A stretch of DNA of 23,106 bases from Silene noctiflora (lineage: Eukaryota; Streptophyta; Magnoliopsida; Caryophyllales; Caryophyllaceae). The stretch's first letter is position 1. Every line of letters starts with the position of its first letter. The notes under the pieces were generated by a model. It was not told the DNA's origin and searched no databases. It worked only from the letters and a program-made list of their open reading frames with translations. This document shows positions 9,539-18,082 of this stretch, one piece after another. The translations under genes and the position numbers were made by a program. The stretch spans positions 1-23,106 of the forward strand of contig VHZZ01030720.1 of the NCBI GenBank assembly GCA_009801015.1, written 5' to 3'.

Positions 9539-9796
9539 TTAGACTGAATCAGCAAATGATCCAACCTCATCATCATCTGGGAATCTTTCATCTTTGTCTG
9601 GTGAAGGCTCTTTTTCACTTGTGCTATTTTGCTTGCTCAGAAATGCGTCAACTTAGTTAGCAAATACCTCTTCGAATTTAACTGGAGCTTACTACGCCAA
9701 CTGCGCCAAAGCTTGAGCGTCTTTCCTAAGATAGAGGATCTTCCGTATAACGTGCCCCAATTCCCTCACCCTTGTTTTTTTGGCTTTTGATCTCAT
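9539..9796 (-). pseudogene. Possible decayed frame with three internal stops and an acidic C-terminus
   Basis: Reading leftward from an ATG at 9796, the frame gives 34 basic, Leu/Ala-rich codons. A TAG and a TAA (9689-9694) follow, then 11 codons, a TAA (9653-9655), and 37 codons rich in Ser, Glu, Asp and Lys ending at TAA 9539-9541. Each internal stop is one C-to-T change from Gln. The acidic, low-complexity tail looks protein-like, but I cannot assign a family. Three stops in 85 codons is not far from random expectation (about five). Confidence 0.12.
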
Positions 9797-11064
9797 TTGC
9801 CTTCATAATAAAAATGTGCAAGAAAGATTGCCACTGCTGGCTCGCCACTTTAAGGAAAAGAATAGGAGCAGACACTGCACTTACTGCGGCTTGACCACAA
9901 GTCAGTCAGCCAAGAAAAGGGAATCAAGACGGAAGTGCATTCTACAGATTTAGTAAAGTCAATAAATTTACTTCGTTTTAATTCGTTCCTTTATTCGCGG
10001 CTAAAGCGGAAAATTCATTAAAGACACTCAAGGGTGTGTGCACTTCTGTAGACCTTCCTAGAGTTTCTCTTAGACAAAAGGAGGATCTTTCCCCCTGACG
10101 CGAGAGTAGGTGACATAGGTTGGGTCGAAACAAAGTAGACGAAAGAAAGCCGCCTATCTTTCTTTTTCCAATTGAACGTGGTACTACTACTGTTATTGTT
10201 CGAATGTGCGGGATCTCGTTTTGAAAAGGGAAGCAGCGATTGCTGGCGCTGGGGCTTAGGCTTTTCAAGTACTCGCGTAAGCCCCGGTCGGGGAATTTGA
10301 CTGCTTGGTCACAAATCTAAAAATCTTATCACAACTGCAAACGGACCCTTTTAGAAGCCCCGGGTAAAAAAAATTCCTGGTACCTAACAGTAATGAAATT
10401 GCATAATATCATAAATAGAATTACTAATGGCTCAGGTATTTAGAGGGTATCGCGTATTGGCTTTCTACCTGAGATATAGGTAAGGAGACGGGGGTCTCAG
10501 CCTTAGGATTGATTCCCACAATATCTTCAGGTAAAGTCGGCTGGGGCACTTTTCTGGCCGATCTATCTATCCGCTCACATACCCGTCCCACCCGGGCGGA
10601 GGAAAAGCCATCCCTGTGCCCATCCTCTGAGAGGAGAGTGGTTCGCTTGCTTAGTGTAGAAAACAAAAAGGGCAAAGGCCCATCATTATATATTTTACGA
10701 AAAGACTCGTTAGCTCAGCTCGCTGCACACCTTCGCTCGTGCCATGACAAAGCAGCGTTTGAAACCGGTTTTGGGCCGATCAGAAAGCTTTTCTCGCTAT
10801 AACCCCAATAAAAAAAGAAGGGATGAGCCGTAGAGTGTAGCCTCTGGCTAGCCCGATGAACTCAGATCGAAAGCCCTGACTATATACGACACATGTGAAT
10901 ACACATTCTAATACGAAATGCAGTTTGCCTTTTCCATCAACCGCTGTTCTTTCTAAGGACGACTTTTCAAAACGACATGCCAAACGCTCCTCTCTTTCGC
11001 CCTGTTGTCCACCAAGACACTCCTCCATTTATCTCTCATCCTACGTTTTTAGGGCCCTTTGGGG

Positions 11065-11085
11065 ACTCGAGCGCTAGTGAGAGGG
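11065..11085 (+). repeat. GC-rich palindromic repeat family, member 4
   Basis: ACTCGAGCGCTAGTGAGAGG and one further G match 3843-3863 with a single C-to-T difference, 7.2 kb away and in the same orientation. Confidence 0.85.
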
Positions 11086-12064
11086 TTCATATTCGTACAA
11101 ACCAAATCAAGAGGAAGAAGCGCTGGTGGCTTTGGGACGCACCTCAGAGTCACATACCACGATCAAAAGAAGGCGCTTATTAGTAAAAAGGTAAAAATGA
11201 GATGCTAGTCCAACTAGGGGCAAGCCCCACCCTTGCAAACCTATCATCCGGGCCAGGATTTGTGCCAAGGCCGATAGAATTTCAAGAAATCAATAAAGAA
11301 ACAGGGGACAATAGCTTGGAAGACACATACAAGGAAATTAACAACAGAGAGGGTAATACAGCGGGACAACCTCTTCCTGATGGTCGAAAAATAAATAACC
11401 TAAAGATAAGCTACGCGGAAAGATTATAAAGAGAGTTCGAGCTCATCAGCTAAGCCAAGACAGGTAAAACCTGCAACTTTATGAATAAAGCATGATATTC
11501 ATAACAGTAAAGTCCCATGAAAGAAAAAGATGTGTTTTAATTTCCAACCCAACTAGGACCTTTGGATTATTCTTGTCAAATTGAAAGATTCTGCTGACCA
11601 CAAGCTACGTTTAGGTAGGCCCTGATGGTGCAGAAGAATGGCACGCTTGTTTATAACTTAATTGTGAATTTGAGGCACAAAAAGCTTCGTAGCAGCTGTT
11701 TCTACGAAAGTTGACGCTAAACAAGCCATCACATTCACATTCTACTTTGATAAAACGAGATTTTAGTACGATTTTGGTTACGATGTAAGGCATTGATTGA
11801 GACATGCCGCTCCTTGTTCATGAGCTAGTCCTGTATGCATGTGCATGCGAGGCGTATTCATCAAGTAGTTAAAGAGGGCTTACTTTGGAAGACCCACCCC
11901 CAAGAGCCCAGGGTCGTACCAAAAGTTTTAAAGATTAAAAAGATATACTTGTGAAATTAGGAAGTAGTAGGCCCAATTCATTGAACACTTGAGCAAGGGA
12001 ATACAAAGAATCAAACTCAACCCATTACTATTACTATACTATTGGACTATGTTCTACAAATCCG

Positions 12065-12081
12065 GGGAATAAGCTGTCTGT
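12065..12081 (+). repeat. Dispersed short repeat, copy 2 (partner at 435)
   Basis: GGGAATAAGCTGTCTGT differs by one base from 435-451. Confidence 0.6.
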
Positions 12082-12572
12082 AAGTTTTGATAGTCCCAAA
12101 CGGGATGACCATTAGAAAAAGGATATCGAATCCTACTACTTTATATAGATTTATTTTAGGCGGGAACGTCAGTGAGGTACGAAGTGGCTTAAGGGGAGGC
12201 TGATTATAGCGAAGATCCAAGAAGCCGATACAATCGAGGATGCAGCCGAGGAGGATCCTCCGGTCGAGGGTAGAAAAGCTGTCGAAGCCAAAGAAGAAGC
12301 TGAAACAGGGAACTAGATCCAATCACAAGTCAATCTTTCTTTTAGAACCACCCGCAAAAGCTCCAATTTCCCCAATTGCGGCGACTGCCTTTAGTTTGTA
12401 GAATATCTTTGCTTCGCAACATCTAACCCCTTCCTTGACTCTCCCATCTGCTCATTTGGTGGCTGCCCTATTACAAAAATGTTTGCTTCCTATCTATATA
12501 TCTATAGCCGGGCTTGAACTTTGAGTCTGAGAAAATTCCCGAACAAACAAAAAGCACCCTTCGCTTTGAGAA

Positions 12573-12890
12573 ATGCCATTTACGGCGTTGGGATGGGTTT
12601 TCCTCCTGCTAGTGCACCTATTCTATGGTTCTATGGAACGGGTGAAAGGATTTTGCTGGAGCGAGGGGAGAGGGAGTAAAACATATGTAAGGATCTTAAT
12701 TAAAAATGTGAAATTGCTATCGTCTTTAAAAGAAGACTGGAAGATCCTTCATATAAGTATAAGTCAGAAGACACGAAGGGATAGGCCCTTTCTTGTTAGC
12801 GAGAAGAAGATCTGTTGCGAGTGGATTGACGCTTACACCATTTTAAGTTTGACTCGGGGAATGGAAAAGGCCTATCTTGGCCTATATTAA
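12573..12890 (+). CDS. Hypothetical open reading frame, 105 codons, N-terminal hydrophobic segment
   Basis: I do not recognise this frame. Residues 5-20 are hydrophobic (Leu, Val, Phe, Trp) and could be a membrane segment. The remainder is basic, with a Lys/Arg-rich middle and two adjacent cysteines near residue 81. It ends in TAA directly before an A7 run. A membrane segment plus a basic tail is typical of many unassigned plant mitochondrial frames. However, no fragment of a known mitochondrial gene is fused to it, and no promoter nonamer lies upstream. An AAAAGGCCT word lies at 12865-12873 near its end. Confidence 0.17.
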   Translation: MPFTALGWVFLLLVHLFYGSMERVKGFCWSEGRGSKTYVRILIKNVKLLSSLKEDWKILHISISQKTRRDRPFLVSEKKICCEWIDAYTILSLTRGMEKAYLGLY

Positions 12891-13502
12891 AAAAAGGCTT
12901 TCATAATCTTAGTCGATATCTATTGTAAAAGAGCTTACCTAAAATTGCCGGACTCATAAGACTCAGGTTTGATCTGAGGCTATTTATACTTTAATCGTGT
13001 TTCGTTCCTTGAGCTTGGGCATTCTTTGGCCCTTGATGAAGAGGATCTCTCGACTCATTTCATTCCGAGATCTCTAGCATACGAGCTCGCATTAGAAGAA
13101 TTAAAGCGCTACAATCCTATCTTGAAACTTGGAAACGATACAACGGTCTCTCACTATACCAATTCAATCCGTGATTTCAGGTAAAAAGCAAGCATCACGA
13201 AGAATGATTACCACTGTTGTTCGGCAAATGCAGCTTACCGGTTATATCTAATTCAGCGCCTAGATCCTATGAGTTCCCGGCAATAGCAACAATAGGGGCT
13301 CCTAGCCCTAAATCTGATGGAATCTTTCCTAATGCGTTCGGTTTCTTTGACTCCTGACTAATATGATCTTAAGACTATTGGACTTATGGTTAAAAGTGAA
13401 ACTTAATTATGGGATAGATAGAATATGAGGAGTGCCCCGGAAAGAAAGAATCAATATAAGTGGCGTATAGCTTAAAATTTTATATTAATTATTAAATTGG
13501 AT

Positions 13503-13530
13503 TAAAGACTTTATTTACTCCGTAAAAGGC
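13503..13530 (+). repeat. Dispersed 28-bp repeat, copy 2 (partner at 9169)
   Basis: TAAAGACTT and CTCCGTAAAAG blocks are shared with 9169-9197 in the same order, with one indel between them. Confidence 0.7.
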
Positions 13531-13673
13531 TTTAAAGTGTGGACGCCCTGGCACCTTCGGCTTATAGTAGCCTAAAAATTGAGGTAATATTGGTGGAATC
13601 CCTTCTTTAGATCGTCAGCATACTCGCCGACATGCTCGCCCCCAAAATAACAAGGACCTTATCTTCCGATCGG

Positions 13674-13708
13674 TATCATCGTATGATATTGACATCAATC
13701 ATCAATAT
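13674..13708 (+). other. Two mutually exclusive stem-loops
   Basis: TATCAT (13674-13679) can pair with ATGATA (13683-13688) over a 3-nt loop. ATATTGA (13686-13692) can pair with TCAATAT (13702-13708) over a 9-nt loop, extended by two G:U pairs in RNA. The stems share 13686-13688, so only one can form at a time. Stem-loops of this size occur at plant mitochondrial transcript ends, but nothing else indicates a transcript here. Confidence 0.4.
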
Positions 13709-15223
13709 TGGTAAACAGCAGCCCTTGGTCCTGCCCTGTCTCAGAAGAGAGGGGCCTAGCATGTTCCATAAAGCCTAACTTTTTCCGCGGCGTTCAGACT
13801 TGAAGAAGAGCATCCCTACGCTTCACACATTCCTCCTGCTACCAAAGCTTCCCTGCAAACGTACTCAGATTACCTTTAAGCCTAACAAAAACTGTGGAGA
13901 ACCCACTCTCAGGGATGATACCAACTAAGGATACCAAAACAAAGTTTTTACTATATCTAATGCTTCATCTTCATCTACAATTACAGCGAATTATGCCTGT
14001 CTTCCAGTCTACGCTTTAGGCGCTTAGACATCAGAATAAGAACTTTCAGCATTAAACCCTTGAATTCACATTTGGCACATAAACTCACCCTTCCCTATAC
14101 CAAAATATGCAAGTTGACAAAAAGAACAGTATCCATAACGTAAGGATTTGCTTAATTGGTTCTTCTAGTCAGTTGCTTTATGCGAATGCTTACCACAGAT
14201 CCAAAAACAGGGCAAAAATCTACCAAGAGGAAAATAAGGATACCGTTTCTGGTCCACATTTTCGTCTGCAGAGTCTTATTTTTATTCCAATCGGATGTTG
14301 GCAAGCAAGGTGAAGAAAAGGCTGATGGCCCCCAGAAGATCACACGGCCTCTTTTACCTCTTTGTCATAGGCGGCATACATCCCTGTTACCTATTCTAGT
14401 TTATCTTATTATAAGTGACTAAATCAAAGGGCTCGTTCACTAGAAGCTTCAATAGGAGAAGAAGACTGGTCTGTCCTATCATACTATTATTTCGCCTTGA
14501 CTCTTCTTTCTTTTCAACCTTTCTTCTGGCCCAGAGTTTTATAAAACAAGCCAGCTGGTTGATGGAGCAAGTTGCCCAGTTAATGAGACAAATAAAAATT
14601 TTTATCTTATAGTTATGTTCTACTAATACTACTATGTTTTAAAGGTTAAAGACGAGAGATCAATAACAACTTAAAAAGAAGTCCTTTTTGGCACTAAAAG
14701 ATGTATCCACGGGGAAGGATCCTAGGAGTTTAATGACGAAGCCTTCTCTAGAGTTTAAAAAGCAAATGCTATTGGGTTTGTTATAGAGTGGTCTGTCTAG
14801 ATACTAATAGAATCAGGTAAAGCGGCTTTCCGGAACAAGCGAAGTCCTTTGATTAGATACGGGATAAGTAGGTCAGAGTGAGTTTTTACAGATGAGACGG
14901 ATGAGATCCTTTCGTCTACATCCGCATACGTCCTAACTTTATTCTTGCATCTACTTATATGCTATGCGCTATGTCGCTATTCTTGTATTTTACTACTCTG
15001 TGTCTGCTGCTACTACTAAAGTATAGTCTAACTGGAGTAAACAACTAGAAAAAGGCCTCACCTAATAAGGAAGGTTTCTATAGGTCGGGATTCTTATTGT
15101 AAGAAATGTGTGATCCATGCTAAATTCTTTGGTAATTCTTCTCCTTTCTTGTCTATGATTTACTAATTGATTTACGAATTGATTCTTGTCCGGTGACAGT
15201 CAATCCACAAAGATTTTATATCA

Positions 15224-15245
15224 GTACTCGCTTTCGCTCAAGTAC
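15224..15245 (-). repeat. GC-rich palindromic repeat family, diverged member 5
   Basis: The plus strand contains ACTCGCTTTCGCTCAAG, related to the 7304 member (CTCGCTATCGCTCAAG, one mismatch over 16 nt). The unit is framed by GTACT and AGTAC, giving a 5-bp closing stem. Confidence 0.55.
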
Positions 15246-16444
15246 AAGTAGTTGCTGTTTTCATTAATAAGAATAGTTAAGGATTTCCATTAAGTCTTAA
15301 AGTACTAACTAAGATAAGATTCTGTTTGTGACGCTAGTTAATTAAAATGGTATAGCCTCTCGGGCCCTCCCTCGTTGACACTTTCTTTGTTTGGGTCATT
15401 GTTGTATATATTGTCTTGTAATTTTCATTATTGTTTGCGTGCCTGGTTTGTATTTAATAGGCAGAGATCGCCCGGCCATCTTTGCCCCCGGGGTAATAGG
15501 AGTATCCTAGTAGCGCAACTTTGCTATCTTGTATTTTAACAAATGAAAGGGATCTCACATGCCAAAGTAAAGTAACTTTGGCAAGATAAAGTATAGTAGA
15601 GAGAAGGGTTTAGCGCATTTAAACTTAACTAACTATTCACAAAATCTAATGCTTGCATTTGTATAGCTACCTACGATCTTATTACTCTTATTTCAAATTG
15701 ATATTTATTTAACACCATAACTTATTTTATTGGTTGGAGCCGGTTAGGTCTCTTTTCTCTTTAGACTTTATAGATAAAATAGGTAAGCGCTTGCTTCCCA
15801 AGGCCAACAACGCTATTTAAAGTTCGACCGTGTAAGACGTACCTTCACCCTGAAGAAGACGCCTTAACTAACTTATGTGATTGACAAAAAGTGTCTATTG
15901 CTCTATGGTTTCCCGAGATGTCCGATCCTGAGCCGGAGCATCCATCTTAGATAATAAAGAACCCTGGTTTGTTCACATATTTTAATTGCACCCGTATTTA
16001 ATTTTAATCATTTTAATATATCTGGGAACATTTAGGTTAGTTAATGAATCTAATTTCTCTATTACGTACCTCTCCTATTTAGGCTAACAGTTTTCTATGT
16101 ATTGAACTGGCTGACCTATTTAACTGCTTTCCTGAGTGAGCGAACGAAAGAATGAAGTGAGCAGGCTGTTGTGATAGGAACGTAAATCTATTATTAATAA
16201 GGAATTTATCTTTCATTTATAACCTATTTTTAGATGATTCTTGACCGCTTGACTACGCTCTCGGGTCGGGGGAACTTACTGGATGCACATAAGGATTAAG
16301 CCCCAATATTCCCGATCGGGTAAACGGGCCGGCTGACTGACTACGCTAAGCAAACCCCCATATTTTCTTCTTGGGACGAGGACAACTCTTAAATTCTTAT
16401 CTCGGAAAAATGTCCCCGGAGGTGAGGAGTACGCCAGCGTGTTC

Positions 16445-16509
16445 TTTGAAAACCCGTGAGTTAACGCCCGTCCTCTCTCTTAACACCCGTTGTTGGTGGT
16501 AAAGCCGCA
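16445..16509 (-). repeat. Inverted dispersed repeat with a 33-nt insertion (partner at 23040-23071)
   Basis: 16485-16509 is the exact reverse complement of 23040-23064 (25 bp). 16445-16457 is the exact reverse complement of 23059-23071 (13 bp). The two blocks abut in the partner but are separated here by 27 nt (16458-16484), with ACCCGT present on both sides (16452-16457 and 16485-16490). Beyond the exact blocks, similarity continues with substitutions to about 16543, including a shared TGGACCGG. Confidence 0.9.
16458..16484. mobile_element. 27-nt insertion flanked by a 6-bp ACCCGT duplication
   Basis: Compared with the uninterrupted copy at 23040-23071, this copy has 27 extra bases plus a second ACCCGT, as a target-site duplication would leave. 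GTTAA-type ends (TTAAC at 16461-16465 and 16480-16484, the first also reading GTTAAC) give weak end similarity. The mirror event, deletion of 33 bp between two ACCCGT copies in the partner, explains the data equally well. No transposase is involved that I can see. Confidence 0.4.
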
Positions 16510-16595
16510 GCTAGTATAGTCCCTCTTTCTGCTTCTGGCTTCTGGACCGGGGCTTTTGCTTTTAGTAAGGAAATGCATTCGACTGAATTCGTCTT
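16461..16595 (-). pseudogene. Coding-like fragment related to the frame at 22891-23106
   Basis: This minus frame is open for 44 codons (16595 to 16464, stop TAA at 16461-16463) and has no ATG. Its middle aligns in frame with the right-edge frame. Both begin a shared block with Pro-Val-Gln, have a Glu-rich run, then hydrophobic residues and LPPTTG. The block is 14 codons long here against 12 there, a difference of whole codons. The TAA lies inside the inserted 27 nt. Without the insertion the frame would stay open for about 20 codons more. The family is unknown to me. Confidence 0.3.
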
Positions 16596-16647
16596 TTAAT
16601 TAAATTTAAATTTTTAATTTATTAAGAATGAATGCGCGGCCTTAATG

Positions 16648-16682
16648 AACGAGCGAAAGATATGCAGCGAGTAGGATGTTAC
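16648..16682 (+). repeat. Dispersed 35-bp repeat, copy 2 (partner at 4791)
   Basis: It begins AACGAGCGAAAGATATGCAG and matches 4791-4825 with one substitution and one indel in the first 28-29 nt. The end is looser but keeps GTTAC. Confidence 0.8.
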
Positions 16683-17728
16683 AGAATGAATCTCGGTGCC
16701 GGGTTTCCTTTTGGGTGGACTGGTGGTATGTGAGCTAAAATCCCCTCTTTGATTGGATACTTTCTGGATGAATAGGCGACATTGGTATGGCTAGTATAAA
16801 TACCCCCTTTTTCTTATAGATTACACTATTATACTTAATGATCAGAATGCTAGTAAGTACTGGGATTGCCTTAGCCTTAGTTTTTATGGTTATGGTATGG
16901 ACTAAGCTAATGAACGAAGATCTTTCTTGCACATGATGGTGAAGTACATGTTAACGAATGGGCCAGTCCCTCTGCCCGAGCATGCGGATTGAAATTTCCT
17001 ATCCCAAGCCAACTAAAAACAAGGCTTTGCTTTGATGTCAGTCCTTTCGTCTCAGAATGCGATTGAGGGCGAGCTCACCTAAGATCTTGGCTAAGCCCGT
17101 GCCTTATAATTCTTTTTGAATTAATATTAATTAATAGGATTACATAAGTACAACCATTGGGAGGAATGCGTCTCGATCAAGGTTGGATGGCTGGCAGGTG
17201 AGTTTGATGAATCAGCGGAATTTACGAGGTACAGGGGAAGTGTTGCAAGGTTGATGGGCCACAGGAGCTAGGCCCCGCTTTTGCCTCTTTACAGGGCAAG
17301 CAAATTGAGGTGAGGATTGGGTCGAAACGACTCTTCTTGGGTTAGGAACAGGGCAACTTCCGCATTTCCAGCCGGAGCTGGAAGAAGCATTACCAGAGGA
17401 ATTTAAAAGGAATCGTTCTAAGTAGCAGGCCAAATGCATTCTTTACTAGGTTGGTTTAAGCGCGAGACTTCGTTTAGTAGTTGGTAGGGAATGGTCTTTT
17501 AGGAATAAAATTAAGTGGATATTTTCCCTGCCCAACAAAGGGCTATTTTATTAAAGTACTCTTTTTTCGGCATCAGATTCCTAAAAAAAGATAAGATAAG
17601 ATTGAGACTAAGCACATTAATTGAATTTCAGATTCCCACTAGGATAGGCACGTAACAATTTGAGTTTAAACGCGTGGGGAAAAAAGGCCCAAGTTCCCTT
17701 GTTTGGCTTTTATTTAAAATTTGAATGA
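16683..17728. other. Non-coding stretch
   Basis: No gene is recognised. Both strands are fairly open at 17100-17440: a minus frame of 75 codons lies at 17212-17439, and plus-strand frames overlap it. A 14-bp palindrome, AATTAATATTAATT, lies at 17119-17132. Confidence 0.5.
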
Positions 17729-18082
17729 ATTAAGACTGTGGGCCCTGGATCGAGGGTAGAGGCTTCTAAGTCTAAGGCAACGCCTTTGACGAGTTCCGGA
17801 ACTGGGACAGCTATTTAGACACATTCCGCTGCAACTTCTACAGAAACTGCTACTACCGTACTAAAATAAAGATTCACAGTAGGGCTAGAATAGCTAGTCG
17901 GCGCTCCGCCGTTTGGAGCGAGTGAGGTGCGCTGGCGCGAAGTCTAGAAAACAGGCATCGACAAAGCTTTTTCCGGTCAAACCACGGTTGGTGAAGCTGC
18001 TTTTCCTGTCTCGGTTCCTGTTCGAAAGTCAAAAGCTGACCAAGTTAGACAATTGACGCAAGTCCGATCCAAGACGTCATAG
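17729..18082 (+). pseudogene. Possible decayed A/S/T-rich frame with four internal stops
   Basis: One phase runs from 17729 to TAG/TGA at 18080-18085. Internal stops are at 17816-17818 (TAG), 17867-17869 (TAA), 17891-17893 (TAG) and 17945-17947 (TAG). The deduced segments are rich in Ala, Ser, Thr, Gly and Val, then Arg/Lys/Gln near the end, and read like low-complexity protein. All internal stops are C-to-T neighbours of Gln codons, and none is TGA. With four events that has about a one in four chance of arising randomly. No family is recognised, and the stop density (4 in 117) is only modestly below random. Confidence 0.12.

Larger units (their letters stand above)
9797..12572. other. Non-coding stretch with several short frames
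   Basis: There are short frames on both strands, for example 10509-10802 (plus, 97 codons) facing 10424-10675 (minus, 83 codons), and 11202-11429 (plus, 75 codons, Asn/Glu/Lys-rich C-terminus). None has a recognisable domain. A plus frame at 12172-12315 gives an acidic Glu/Ala-rich peptide but has no ATG. Repeats lie at 11065-11085 and 12065-12081. Confidence 0.45.
12891..16444. other. Non-coding stretch
   Basis: No gene is recognised. It contains a pair of alternative stem-loops (13674-13708), a perfect 14-bp A/T palindrome ATAAAAATTTTTAT (14592-14605), the repeats at 13503-13530 and 15224-15245, and an AAAAGGCCT word at 15050-15058. Frames of 65-88 codons near 14107-14612 overlap one another and look like chance. 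Confidence 0.5.

Noticed and set aside
10708..10745. TAGCTCAG word recalling a tRNA D-arm
   Set aside because: No T-arm (GGTTCRAAT), acceptor pairing or anticodon arm at the right spacing. No complete tRNA fold was found anywhere in the window.
10424..10802. Facing frames of 83 (minus) and 97 (plus) codons
   Set aside because: Mutually overlapping, no recognisable domain, chance length.
14107..14612. Cluster of four frames of 63-88 codons
   Set aside because: They overlap in several phases, which shows low stop density rather than coding. No motif is seen.
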